Positions 26,401 to 41,400 of a stretch of DNA of 64,000 bases are shown piece after piece. Position 1 is the first letter of the stretch. Every line of letters begins with the position of its first letter. Made by a program: the position numbers and the translations under genes. Location: positions 3,410,001-3,474,000 of the forward strand of contig RQOL01000660.1 in NCBI GenBank assembly GCA_013076295.1. The letters run 5' to 3'. The notes under the pieces were generated by a model. The model was not told the DNA's origin and ran no database searches. It worked only from the letters and a program-made list of their open reading frames with translations. Source of the stretch: Sanderia malayensis. Its lineage: Eukaryota > Cnidaria > Scyphozoa > Semaeostomeae > Pelagiidae.

Positions 26401-29400
26401 CCACACAAGCCCAACCAACGTCTGATAACTGACAACAATGCATCCACATATTTGGTCATGCACGCAGAATGGCCGCGGAAGACGATTGCTTACATTAAGC
26501 AGCGTTTATCTCTTTGTGTCGAGGATTGTTTTTCGTTTCATGTGGAGCAATTTGGGGTTTGTTTTTCTTCACCGGTCACGTGTAGAGTTGTAATGTCGGC
26601 GGCACAACCTGTTTCTACTTAGGCCCACTGTTAAATGCTATTAAATGCCCGCGTGGTTCATGTTGCTGGAATGCTAGATTGATTGACAGCCCAGCCAGAA
26701 AACAAACATTCTTTTGCGCATTGTGCAACCTGGTTGTGCATCCCCCCTCTCCCTATGAGATGATGCAACAAGAGCCTTTACAACTACACAAGACCGTGCA
26801 TCATATACGAGACTTGCCAGTTGCCATACTTGTTTTTTGTCTACAGAATTTTGTGCGTGCCTTAAGGGCTAGTTGCTTTATATTCGCAAGGCTTAAAGGG
26901 ATTTGTCTCAGACGAAATGATCGCAATTCTCCTATATCCAATATTAGTTGTTTGCTTTGCTTGTCCGGGCCTGCTTTGTCAAAAATCTTCAAAGAATATC
27001 AATTTGCTGTGTTTGCTTCCCAAGGGCTTGTTTCACTGCGAACATTCCTATTATCCGAAATTGTCGGATAAAACATTTTGTCTTTTGAACTATTCTTCAT
27101 GGCACACGACACGATTTATAGTAGTCTATCAAGCGGGCTCCGGAGAACAGAAAATATTTTCAGGCCCACTAAATCTGGGTTTTGCGTGTATTTGAAATGA
27201 AAGGAAGAATTAGGTTTCCTTCAGCATAATCTGAAATTACTTGAAGTTGTTTATGGGTGTGACCCTTAAGCAATGGGAGGCCAGTATTGCCAGTATCCTC
27301 GAGGCAGAGAAACCATGGAACCTGTGGTAGATGTCGATAAGGCTGACTTTGATTGGGAAAACGATTTCTGGAATCCCAACATTGCCATTCTGCTACTTAT
27401 CTATGTCAACTAGAGTAGAGTGCAGAGTTAAAGTGAAGTAGAATATGGTTTGAGTGGAAAGCACCAAGGTCTCGTATCATTGACATTTTAACCAGAATTC
27501 CATTCGTCCTTAATGTTTCATTTTCCGCGTGTCGTTTTCCATGGGATGTTTGTGGCTTGGGTTGGACACAACAGATCTACTTTCAAATAATGAATTGTTT
27601 ATCAATGTATTTACCTAGTATTCCAGTTATGTTAAGGATCCAATGATCGTAAAGTCAACTCTATCTTACATCAAATATTTTGACGTGTTTTTTCATCTGG
27701 CAAGATTTTTATTTGCTTTGAAAATGATACAAAGTAAAGAATTCATTACACGTTTTTATGTGCACCCACGTCATTTCTCCCATCCCCCATTGTTTTCATA
27801 ACCCTACATTACCTGCAGCTAACTGTATTTTCCGTCGCTTTTCTTACCCCACCCCTCCTCACCCCTCACCCCCTTTTAAGACATCAGCTATTATTTCCAT
27901 ACACACTAATAATTGTTCTATTTTTTAGGTTTCGGAGATGTACAAAGACAGAAGTTTAGGCGTCAATGTTAACATTGTGGTTGCCAAGATCTTAGCTCTG
28001 CAAGAAGACCAGGTATATAAACATATTACAGTCAACCCACATATTAGAGCCAATAGATTAAGAACAATCGGGCTGATATTTTTGCCCGAAGCAACAGATG
28101 AAACAAAGGGCTATTGTGTTAGAACAATGGGCTATTGTGTTCGAACAATGGGCTGGATGTAAAATTCACAGATTCATGAATGCAGGTTTCTTAACTGCAG
28201 TGACACATTGTGGTGAAGGCATTGGCTACACAGAACTGCACTATAATTCCATGTTGACTTATTGTACTAGTTGTTGTGTTGCAGGAGGACTTGAAAATTT
28301 CTCACCATGGAGATAGAACTCTACGCAATTTCTGTCAATGGCAATATAGCAGAGTGTGGTACTATGGACAGAATAACAAGCGTATTCTTAAATACGATGC
28401 AGCTATACTTCTAACTAGGTGAGCCATCAAATTCAGTTATAGTATAGTCTTAGTACCGTTAAGTACACATACGAATCTGTTATATAAATGTATAGGTTTT
28501 AATATGAGTTGCAAATTTATTTCTCCAGGAAAGATGTTTGTAGCAATAGAGACAGTCCTTGTGGAACTATAGGTAATTCAATTCAATTATAGGATTATAT
28601 ATATATGCAGTTTACGTCCGTTATCAAATTCAATATCTCGAGCAAACCTTATTCGAGATAGTGTAAGTTTGAATGTCCCACTATACTGTATTAAAAAGTA
28701 AAGTATAGTGGGACATTCTAAACAAAGGGAGAGGTGAAGTGGAAAATCTTTGGACACAGCGAAAATAGGTGTTATAAAAAGTAGATTGGTTACAATCTAA
28801 TTTGAACTTCTTGACTTCGCCATCAATCATCTGGCTTTGCAGATCTTTATTTGCTTTAAATGTGCTGCAAGGTTTTGATCTCGATTTTTCGAGGCCTCCT
28901 TAACTGGACTAAATTTCTGATTTTCCTCAATACTCGACTCAATTTCACCCATGTTTGCACCCCAGCCCGACACTCTGTCATATCACATATGGCAAAATTT
29001 ATCATTGTTTAATATTATTTATTAATTACTGAAGTATTTTACTTTATTACAACATTGTTTTCTTTTGCAAGGAATGGCATATATTGGCGGTGTTTGCAAA
29101 CCGAAGCGTAGATGTAGCGTCATTGAAGACATCGGGTTAAATACAGCCTTCACAATAGCCCACGAACTTGGCCATAGGTGAGTGATTGTGAACTTCCACT
29201 TCGTTGCTTTTATCAGATGTTTGTGAGGCAGAAACTGACGTCACTCAACACCAGACCCCTCTCACCACTGTTTTCATGAGACCACATCTGAAATGCCGCT
29301 CGAAAATGTTGGCTGGCAATGCTCAGTTAAAAATAAAGCGCTAATACCAACAGGAAAACTTAAGGCGAGAGTAAACGTAGCCTATTCTTGTTTTATCGGT

Positions 29401-32400
29401 TTGGAAAGTTTACAATTTACATAGAATCTCATTCTTGACTGATAAAGGATCAGTTACTGAAACACGGCAATGTAAATAATTCGCCAGCGCTGAAAGGAGG
29501 CCGCGAACCGTTGAAGCGGATAAAAATTTGACGCTTCACTTTGTTTTCATGTCGGAAAAGTTTTGATTGTTCTGTAGCTTTCAAAATTCACCCCGCATTG
29601 CTGAGATTCTAAAGAAACCTGCTAGGAAAAGCCGACTTTGATACAAAGTTACTTTTGAGTATTATTTTGGCGTAACTTATCGAACCCAATTTAGTCGCTA
29701 TTTAAAACACTCAAACACAGATCCCTCATACATGCCGAATATCCCTGTCTAATAAACTGTTAGGCTCTTTGATATACTGCTTCATTCTTAAGTACCATCT
29801 TGCGTCAACGAATTCCCAAGTAATGTGCATTTGATCCCTAATTAACCACTTATTTTTTAGGCAGGGAGTTTAGCTAATTATGTAACCTTAATTTTATCAA
29901 CGACCTCCTCAATAATGCGACCCCGAAATGTTTCAAATAATGTTACAGTTTTAACTTGCTCCTTGTAGCCCCGAAACCTAAAATTTCTTGAAAAGTTTAA
30001 GGTTTGGCACTTGGTCAAATTGTTGTGAGAATTTCCATGTGTTTATTTGGTTCAGCAATATTTTAGCGCAATGAAGGGAAATATTTATTGTTTTCTTTTA
30101 GTTTCCTTTTCATTTTAATTAAAAAGTAGGTTGGGCTATTTGCATCGGTTGTATATGTTTGAGGAATAAGAGTTAAGTTTTGTACACTGGTTTTCTTGGC
30201 TTAATCCCAAATTCAAGGTCGATCATCTAACATTAGACGGGAAATTCAATATGCTCAGTCAGGAAATTGATAATTGAATCGAATCTAGATCATTCAAATT
30301 CTCACAAACCTCCTGATTAACCTTGAATATTTTGATATGATCAATTTTCAAGGCTTTTGATTTGCACCTGAGCTCAAACTTTTTATTTGATGCTGCGAAT
30401 GAAGTAAATCAAAGCATTGCGGAGGAGTGGAGTGAAGTCAAAATGGAATTTGCTTTACGAGAATGACAGTACGAATTAAGCATATATGCTGGAACTGGGC
30501 TCATTTGGTAGTTGGAGCAGTCTTAGTATTGCAACGTAAAAACCAGGTTATGAAACATTTCATAGTGTAAAAACGAAATGTACTGCCCATTTTGACGGTG
30601 AATCGCATGTTTGTTGGCCTAATACTGAATTCTTTGATAAGGTAAACATGTTTGTTGCAGCAACGTCAATACAAATATCGCAAAGAAATCCCTTACGACT
30701 GTGAGCAAACTGTTTTCAAGCATAAACAATAGAGGGCTATAATTGTACATAGTGGTCCAGACATTTTGCAAGATGAATGAACTCAGTTTGTATGGAAATA
30801 TTTTCCTATGGATTTCCCCTGGATTGTTTTTTCCTGGCTTGTAAATAAATATTAATTTTGTCACGCATTCGCGCATGGAGGATAAATATAGGAGATTTAC
30901 GTGGTCTAATAATGCCTGGATAATTCTTGAGTTTTTGTCATCCTTGTGCCAATGAACACGGGGAGTTTTGTAGCGCAATGTCATTGTTGCAGTGAAATCC
31001 TTTTGAATGCAACGAGCCCTGAAGCCAACCGAGAAATACACTTTGTTTTGTTGGGAGTTTATTAAACCGAAGGAAAATGTGAAGCAGTTTGGGCTCTCTA
31101 GCTTTTTAAACTGAAGTTATAGTTTTTAATTGAAATGGGAGGTTTGTCAACCTCGTTTTGACCCGTCACTCAAACATGAATAATTGTTGACAAAGTCCCT
31201 TTGTCTAATGGGAAAATAAACGTCTATAGCACTTGGTTTGCCGAGAGATTTCTCCAAAAGCAAACAGACACATTCTTGAGTTGGATGAATATGATGTCGT
31301 AATCTCGCGTATCATACTTCGGTTGTCATTTGGTTTACATGCATATTACCATACTGATCCATTCTCTAACCATAAATTACCTTTGGATATCCTGTAAGGA
31401 TTAGCTTGCTTGCTTTTGCTGCACTGTATTTTGCGACGATATTGCAAAATGTACCAAATTGTTATACTTTGTTACAATTATTAAATTTCCCACTTATTCA
31501 ACATGTTCGCCAACAGAGTAAAATAAAGCAGATCAACATAGTCTGCTGTTTCAGACTTTTGGACTATAGTCTATGATTTTGAGTTTGATGAAATATCTTT
31601 AAACGTTAGATATCTGAAATGTAGACATAATCATTTTTGAGATGTTTTAATAATGAAATCGTGAAACGATTTTTTATTATTTTGGGTTGTTGAAGGAGCT
31701 AGGTTATCTGTAATTCTTAGTCCGTAAAACTTTTCTTAATTTCACTGTCGCCATTATTATGGAATTGTTTTATGTTTTTAGCCTCGGTATGACACACGAT
31801 AGCGCGGGAAATCATTGCAGTGAAGACACGAATGGCGTGCCACATATGATGGCTCCGACCTGGCCTCAGGCCAATCACTTTGGTCAGTTGAGGTGGTCAA
31901 AATGCAGCAAAGAAGAGTTGAAAGAATTTCTCAGGTAATTAAATGGAGTGATTGTGATTAGTTTTTGGTGTGAAAATGATTATCTCTTAACCTCATTGGC
32001 AGTAAGACGAGTAAAACCGCAAATAAACCATCGTGAAAAACTTTGTCCATCCCCTCCGGTTGTTTTTGATAAGATGACGAGTTATGTCAAAGCACGCGCC
32101 AATTTCAAAGCGAGGTTGGGAACGTGACGACTTGATTGGTTGGTGTAAATCACTGGTGTAAATAAGGCAAGTCTAAGGCAGGTTTTCAACAATCGTTAAA
32201 CTCAACTTGCATCAACAGAGTCTCAAGAATTTGGATAGCATTTGTCGTAGTTTTCTAGCTGCGAGCATTTTTTGGAGCAACTAATTGAATTGTAAATTTC
32301 ATTGTTTGCAAATATTTGAAAAGTGATACAAGTTCTGACCTTCGTTTGTTATTGGTAATTATTTTTAGGTGCGTGACATACCTGGGTAGAAATAAGTTGT

Positions 32401-35400
32401 CGTGTTCATCTGGACATCGTCCCTTTCGTCTGTCAAATATTTCGGAATTGTAGTGACAATTGAAGGCTTTTTCTAGTTGCACGCGTCTGTCACACGATGG
32501 TACACGTTTTTTATTTTATAAGAAACCTAGCTCAAGCCCTACTAGTAAAAATTTCTTAAATTTTCTATTGTTTTCTATTGTTAAGGAAAACAATAGGACA
32601 AAAGAATCCATTCTAATTTGCCACAAATTCTACTAGTAAGTTTCTTATAAAGTGGTTTCTTATAAAAAAAACGTGTATTAGTTTTTGTGTTTGGCAGTGG
32701 CTTGAATTGAATTGCGCCGAGAGTACTTGTTTCCATACCCAGTGTTGTGTGAAATATTGTCCCTTGTTAGATGGTGATTGTGCAAAATAATGCCATTTTG
32801 AGAGTAATAGAGAATGCGCTGAACACTCGATACAACGTCATATTAATTTACTAAAAAAAGCTTGATTCTTCTCGTTAATGTTAAAATTTTAAAAAACATC
32901 AGTACATTTGTTGATGTACAGATGATTTGTCGAGTAGAAATTCGGTTTTGAACCAGACCGAGTCAACATTTATAATCAGCATCTATGTTTTAACTTGTCT
33001 TTACTAATATTGTAGCTTTTGCAATAGTTGAGTTTCTAATGAGATTTGTACATATTTCTTGTCAGACAAGTGCATATTCTAATTTAGTTCATCTTGACTT
33101 CTATATTGCAGCTCGTACAAGAGCAGTTGCATCAGAGAGACGTCATCACAGTTTCACGGAGACAACTACGAGCTATCCAACTCAGTTCTACCTGGAATTA
33201 TGTACAATGCTGATCAGCAATGTAAATTCATCTATGGACCACTTGCTTCTCATTGCAGAACATTCAAAGTATGATTCTTTAACTTCTTTAACTGTGCTTA
33301 AACTACGTTATATATAATATGTACAGATAACATTTTCTGTCTATGAGAGTGTTATCTGTATTACCAGATAACACTTGGTTTCGAACCCCTATTCTGTATA
33401 ACCAAAAGTATGTGGGGTTCGAAGCCAAGCTTGGCGAACCAGCACCTAACCATGTTTACCTGGTTCCAAGTCCTGTGCAACGCTCATGAAACCATGTACT
33501 TGTGTGTCAGAAGTATCTGAGGCAGTACGACTTTGTAAAAGTATAATATTTTAATAACTGTATGTGTGCCCATGACCTGTTACACACATTAAGATTCTTT
33601 CACTGTTCATGTGTAACAGTTTGCACAATGAACCATTGTTGCTCAATGAGGATGTAGTTTGCCAATTGAATCGTCACAGTTTGAATTGTGGCCATCAGTT
33701 AGTTAGCGTAATGAACATGCACATTGATTATCCAGCGTTTAATTTGGTGCTTTTAGACTGGGGAATCTTTGGTTTGTTTTCGCTAAAGACAACGACTCGC
33801 ACACACATGCGTAGTAGCTTCTTTGATAAAGAAGTGTATAATCATTTGTTGATAATCTGATCAAAGAGCTTTGGGTTGGTTTTCAAAGACAAATCACATT
33901 TGTGCACAGTATAGTTCCTTGAGTCCTGTGCATATTACTAGATATAGTAAGCAATAGCAAAACATAGAATTAGTTATTGACATTTTTATAATCCGATCTT
34001 GATATGCCAATCAATATTCTGGTTTGCTTAGAAAAAACAACAACTGGCTCAACATGGATTTAAATAACGTATGTTCCCACACCAAAACGAGGCGAAATAC
34101 CGAATTCTCGCAAGATTCTAGCCGCACATTTTAACCCGTTGTTGACTAAGCCTTTCAGGGGTATAATGCATCGTCATCATGAGCTTCTGTTCTAACACAC
34201 CGCTGATGCCTCGACGTTAATGATGCATTTCTTTTCTTTAGATTACCGGAGCAAAGACAGACATGTGCAAGTCATTGTGGTGTCAAAGAGAAGGTGACGA
34301 TGAATGTGTGACGAAATTGGATCCAGCAGCCAAGGGCACCCCTTGTGCGCCTGGTAAGGTGAGTTTACTGTGTTTTTCTTTAACTCCATTTATTGCCAGT
34401 TTTCTATTTCATCTACTTCTCTTTAGATGTTGATTTTTTCACTGCTTCTGTTAGCTGCTTAACGGTCCATGTAGCTGTCTCCTTCTATGCCTTCCTTAGT
34501 ACGTAATTCCTTCTATGCCTTCCTCAGTGCGGAATTTATACACATGCTTGTTTGTGCACACTGTGACTTGTGTGCACAGAAGGAAACTCTCCAACTCAAC
34601 AACGCATTTGATAAGCCGTAAATCCTCGAATAAGCCCCCACACGCCGAATGAGCCCCCACCTCCGAGTAAGCCCCCACCCATGAATGAGCCCCCACCCTT
34701 CGAATGATCCCCCCACCTTCGAATGATCCCCCCCCACCTTCGAATGATCCCCCCACCTCTGAATAAATCCCCATCCTGGTAATCGTTTGCAGGGAAATTG
34801 AAGTTCTGTAGTGAATTATCTGCGAACACCAATAAGTTTAAACCAACAACTGCATGCCTTGGTTTGAATCTTAACATTGAACGAAATTCCAGCAAAAATT
34901 TTGTTTTCGCAAATAAGCCTTCGGGGGTTTTGTCGCGGATTTACGGTGATAAGCTTGGTATAACATTGATTGATTGGGATTGAGCCGGTCTATTGCATTG
35001 GTCTCCGATTTCTTTTCTCATTATCAACATTATCGTCTGTTTGAGTTTCCGTTGCACCGTAAGTAAGTTACGGGTTGATTATAGCTGATCTAACCTAATA
35101 CAATTGAGTGATGCCAGGATTTGATAAAATCCTTTTGAAATCATTACACCATCGTGTCTAAAACACACCGCTTTTGCCATTATCCCATTAACATTCCTGA
35201 ACGCTTGAAAGGAGAGCCAATAATAAGCGGCCAACCTTGCGTGTACCATTTCCTCCAACAGCAATGGAATCTACGGACAATGATCCCCTTATTTATATCG
35301 AACGAAACTACAACTGTAAACGAACTTGATATCTGCCCCCCCTCAATGTTTTTCATAGTAGAATTAATGTTCGCTCAGTTTGTCGAGTCTCCAGCATAGC

Positions 35401-38400
35401 AAATTATCTCCTGGGTTTAATTAAACGTTCGTCAAATCGATATATTCGAGAGCTCACTTCCACTTAAGTCTTATTCCTGCGTGAAGGAGAAAAGTCGAGG
35501 GCAATGAGTTGAGCCACTCGTGTCAAACGTGTGCGGTGAAATGATTAGAAGTTTTCATCAAAGCTTGCACAGATAGGCGTGGTCATACCACAACTTTACG
35601 GCCCGTATTAAATCCTGCAACTTGAAACGTTCTCTCCAAGGCGTCACATTACTTAATTGTAGTGCAAAGAACCGCTTACAATGTAATTTATGCACCTTAA
35701 CATCTCCTGACCAACATCTTCGTGAGCTTATAGGCGTGTCTTGCTAAATCTTACTGACTTTAGTGGCACATCAGGGATTGTTATATACTTTGCCAACAGA
35801 GGGTATACAGTCGAGTCCCAACTGAGGGTATACAGTCGAGTCCCAGCAGAGGGTATACAGTCGAGTCCCAACTGAAGAGGGTATACAGTCGAGTCCCAAA
35901 AAAGATAAGCGATTGAGTCTTAACAAACCCTGAAAAGACATTTCGTTATATCCGGAGCCCTTTGCGTCGACTGTTAATTGTATGTAATGGTTCAAGGAAT
36001 GAGATGTTTGGTTTGTTACATACATTGGGATATTGAATGGGCGGATCTCGTACTGAGATCTACTTCGTACTGAGATCTACTGAGCCCTGAGGTTCGTTAT
36101 CATCCAGGGAAGTTGGTGTAAGATTTTAAATAGGAGACAACCCACCAATAATCTTTCCTTTCGTCGAGTCCTCAGGACCAACCCGCATAGCATTTTGTGG
36201 TGTGCCACTGAACTCGAAGTATACTATACCCTTCCAATGGCACGTCATAAGAGAACTCGCCAAACTGAGTTTGTTAACAGCGATTTAGAATGCAAAAAGA
36301 TTCAATATTTATCGAATTTTATGACAGCAAAAGTTTTATTGGTTCTTATAGGAGAATTTACGGGAGATCTGTTATTTTTCCAACATGTTTTGGATCGATT
36401 GCAAATATTTTCATATCCTTCAAGATCTTTGAACAATTTCTCGGAGATTTTCTGGAAATTTCTGGAGATCCTTTGAGCCAAAATTTTCAGTTTATGATTT
36501 TTCAATCTCAAAGCTCACATTCGTCGGCATCTGCTTCTGGTTAATGATCTTTTGGCACATCCTGATTTGTTTCTCTTCCGTCGTTCATTGTCTGCTATAT
36601 CATCTTTCTGCTAGCCACTTAACATTCACCAATAAGTGCCGCGTTTACGTTATCGTCTGAATACCTGTTTTCCACAAAACCCTGTGACTGTATATTATTT
36701 CCATTTCTCAGTCAACTCACGGGGGGCTGCTAATTCCACATTATTTTATTTAAAGGCTGGTTTATAAGAAACTATAATTAGGATTGGTAAATTTAAGAAA
36801 CTTTAGCCCAAGGCTCATGAGAAATCAAGAAACTGTAACATTTCCATTCTTAAAAGAATCGTTTGACTTGACTTATGAACGGCATAGTCTTGATGAATTT
36901 CAAGAATTGTCCTAATTTGTGTTTGGAAAAGTCCGTAGTTTTTTATTTTGATTTGCACGCGTTTATTTTCCTCACTATCAAGGTTAATATCCATCCAAAT
37001 TTGCTCAACTTGAGAACAATAATGAATAATGAATATGTCGTTGGTATAAGGCCTAAACGTTGAGAAGATCAAAGTAAATGATATTTTTATTGTTTTTTAT
37101 AGTGGTGCATGTATGGTCAATGCATTAGTAACAATACAATTCCGGACCAGATAGATGGACATTGGTCGCAATGGTCAAACTGGACCGGTTGCTCTCGAAC
37201 CTGTGGTATTGGCGTAACGAAGCGACAACGAAGATGCGACAATCCGCCGTAAGTCCGCCGTTTCCATTTAATCATCGTGCGAGGCGAGCATGGTGAATTG
37301 TACACGTGAACTGATCCCTTGAAATGTTTTGTCATTAAATTCACCTTCTGCCTCTGACAAACTGAATATCTGGTTCCTCGAAATTTTTCAATCCGTTTTT
37401 ATTCTGTTTTATAGACCGTCAAACGGAGGACGTCACTGCGTAGGAGAATCCAAGCAGTACAGAACATGCAATCCTGAGGTATTTACGTCCCAATGTAATT
37501 TTATTGCCGTTAGTATTTCAATTAATCAAAAGTTTTAGGTCGTGCGAGCTTTAAAAACACTGAGGAACTTGAGTTTACAGCAGTTAAATTTTAAAAGTTC
37601 AAAACTCTTCCAAGCTTTAATGCATTCAGAACATACCTTTCTGGTGCCAATCTGATTACTTTAATAAATGCTCTTGTTATTTGTGGCCTGCGGCTGTTAA
37701 ACCTAGTATCATTTGTTGCTGCCTGCGCGTTTAAAAAGAGATTAAAGGCCTAACCAAAGTAAATACCTCTCGCATACCTGTGCATACCTAACTGTGTACA
37801 TCCAGACGTTAATTGATACTGTGTTAATGCCCTTTGTGCATTAGGCTTTGTAATGGATATCTGTTGTGGTATTATTCAGTAAGTTTAAGAATGCTCTTCA
37901 AAAGGTTACTTGTATCGAGTACACATTTGATTGAAACTTCACTCAAAGTGTAACAGGGCGTAGTCTTCAAGATAACAGATATGAAATTAACAGCAAGATA
38001 ACACCATCTTATGACTTGTGCTATCTTATTGTCACTTACCCAACCTTTTGATTGCAATTGTATGTAATTTTGTATCAGATATTAAACTCGTTGTCAAAGT
38101 ACAAAGTTTTCTACCAACGCCTTTCCAATTGCTATTTTCTGTTGCAATTGTATTCGAATTTCGAAATTGTGGCATATAACGTCGTTTGTTTTTTGTTCAA
38201 TTGTTCTAGAAATGTCTAAAGGTCTCGAACTTCAGAGAACAACAATGCTCGAACTTCAACAATAAGACAGTTTCTTGGATTCCAGTATTGAGTGAAAGTA
38301 AGTGCAACTCAAATTATCTTCAACAAATTTCCTTTACCAACTATCCCTGGTTATTCCTTGGTCTTCCTTGTTCCTACGCCTGTTATTTTCACTGTAAGGA

Positions 38401-41400
38401 TTGAGCATCGTTTGACCTATTGGACAGAGATGCGATTTACTTCATGAAAGGGCTCTCATGCGTCGCATTCTTTAATTCAATTCAATTCAGTTCAATTATG
38501 CTGATTTAATCCAATTCAATGATGCTGATTTCATTTCACAATGCTTTGCACTTTCTTGCAGGAAGTCCTTGCGTGTTGTTCTGCAGACAAGACGTTCCCG
38601 GCATTCATTACTCTGTCAGATTTGCCGCAACCGTTACAGACGGAACTGAGTGCAGAAAAGGTGCAGCAGGCATCTGTGTCGATGGAAAATGCGAGGTATA
38701 ACGAGAAGCACGCACCCGTTTTACCCCCTGAACCAACATTAACTAGTACAGTATTGTACGAGGCTGCCACGGGGGGGGGGGCAATCAGCTGATTATAATA
38801 GAACTTACCACCATCATGGTACAACGCTCTCTTGAACTGCTTCATGGTACAATTTATGTTGGGTTTGAACCGACTTCGATAGATCGAAGTATTTTCCGGT
38901 CCTCTTCATAGTCCATTTTATTTGGTTTTCTTCATAGTCCATGGTATTTGGTTTTCTTCATAGTCCTTTGTATTTAGTTTATAGTCCTTTGTATTTGGTT
39001 GTCTTCATAGTCAATTTTATTTGGTTGTCTTCATAGTCAATTTTATTTGGTTTTCTTCATAGTCCATTTCATTTGGTCCTTTTCATAGTCCATTTTATTT
39101 GGTTCTCTTCATAGTCCATTGTATATGGTTCTCTTCATAGTCCATTTTATTTGGTCCTCTTCATCGTCTATTTTATTCGTTATTTTATTTTATTTAATTT
39201 TATTTACAGGAGCTTGGCTGTGATAATCAGCTGAATTCAAAAATGAAAGAAGATGCATGTGGTGTTTGTGGTGGCAATGGAACAACGTGCAACATTATTC
39301 AAGGTGAATTTACACAAATGTCTGGTAAAGGATACGTAACAGCCGCCGTTATTCCACCTGGAGCAAAAAATGTTATTGTGCAAGAAGAAAAACCATGTGC
39401 AAGTTTTCTGGGTATGTTTATTTCTCTTTATTTGCTTCTTTGTTTACTTTCCTCTTGTTTATCGACCCTTTTTATTTGTTTATTTTTTATTTATCTTGTT
39501 TCTTTTTTTTGTTTTTCTTTCTTTTCTTCTTGTTTGTTTATTATCTTGTTTATTTTTGAATCACCTTGCTAGCTAGCTGGGCTTTATTTTTATTTTTCCA
39601 AGCGAATATTTACAAACTTATTTATTTTAATTCTCTCATGTTTTTATTTCTTTGTTCTTTTATTAAGTTTTTGTTTACTCGTAATCGTATTTATTTATCT
39701 ATTAGTTGTTTACCTATTCACTTGCAGTTTGTTGTCTCATTGTTGGTTCGCTATTTATTTATTTATTTATTTATTTACTTTTGCTTACTTGTTTATTTAT
39801 TTGTTTGTTCGTTTGCGGTTGTCTGATTATTTGTCTTTTTTTCTTTTCTTTCTTGCGTTCTTTTTCCCTATTTATAACGATCTTTCTCGTTTCTTAAGGT
39901 TCTTCTGCCTCCCTTTCACAAATCTTGGTTTCTTGATTTCTAGCTCTGAAAGGAGACCACGACACATACCACATAAACGGCAATTGGAAGATAGAACTGC
40001 CAGGAGAATTTGATATCGATGGAACAATCGTATATTACCACAGAAAGGGAACTCAAGAAGAATTCTTTGCCAAAGGTCCCACCAGAGAACCTCTTCATAT
40101 TATGGTAAGCAATATCATTTCGTAATTCCCCAGCCCTTTATTGTTACCCCTCTCTTGATTTATTGAATGCTCTAATATCATCCTTGACTCTGATTTGATT
40201 TAAGAATTATGTTGCAGTTTGCTCGAGTTTCAACTGTACATTGATAAATTCGGGATTTACGAGGATAGTATGTTATGGGAAAAGGAAATAAGATACAAAT
40301 GAAAAGACCGTTATAAAATAAATTATATGTTGTATGTGTTTGTAGGTGTTGTTCCAAGATTTCAATTTTGGCATCAAATACAGATACACGCTTCCTCTGA
40401 AGACTAACAAAACAGTCAAAGCACAACAGGTCTTGGCTTACAAAACCAGTGGCTCCTATGGCTGGATGCAGGGACCTTGGGGACCCTGCTCCGTCTTCTG
40501 CGCAGGAGGTAAAGTTCACTCACTATTCATTTACAATCGATTTTATTCCTGTAGTTGACAATTCTCTGCAAAAATACAGTGCAATGTTGTTACAGCGTTG
40601 TCTCAACATGCAGTTACTTGTGTAAAGTTAGGCTGAACAAAACGCTCTTCAGATTGCTTAACTATAATGCGATTCACCCACTGTTTAACGAAGTCTCGAT
40701 ATAGCGAAGTTTATTTGAGGCACCTTCAAACTTTCTTTACATAAACATGCCAGTGATTTTTTTATGCAACTTGGTATTATGACGTTTTTCTGCTTATTTT
40801 TCAGGTATTAAAAGGCGAAAGGAGTCTCGATGCATTCATATTATTGGCAACAACGTGACTGTAGTTGGCAATGAGTTCTGTTCGGGAGCAAGAAAGCCCC
40901 CAGTTGAAGAGAAGACATGTAACGAACAGAAATGTCCTGTGGCGTAAGTTTTGCTTCTTTTTAACACCCCGTGCTACCCCTGTTTAAATAATTGATCAAC
41001 ACTGCCAATACGTATTTAATAAGGGGTTAAGACTACAGGAAACAACCGCGTATAAGAACCAGTGAATTAAGAACCATCCAGGCTGAAATCCCTACTCAAA
41101 ACAATAGGAGAGGAGAGACAACAGGCTAATGTATTTGAACAATAGGCTGGATGAGAATTTACAGGTTCTTATACGCGGGTGTTTACTGTAGCTTAGACTC
41201 ATTTTAAGTCTTTTTGTTGTTCTTGAACCAATGTCTTTAACCCTTGTCAAATCGTGACGTCCGAAGTTGAGAACCTCTCTTGAGTCCAAATATAGCCGAT
41301 ACATAGAAACTAGTTTGATTATTTATTTCGACGAAATAAGTTAGTGAATCTAATTTTTTTTAAGTTGGGCAGTGGGTCCGTGGACTTCTTGCAGCAAAAC

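Noticed and set aside
30619..31041. 140-codon minus-strand frame in ADAMTS intron 8
   Set aside because: Mixed composition without motifs; likely chance.
34496..34895. Gly-rich minus-strand frames
   Set aside because: Artefact of the C-rich array inside the transposon at 34617-34946.
39243..40013. Three hydrophobic frames after ADAMTS exon 16
   Set aside because: Only the exon parts are coding; the rest is T-rich intron 16.
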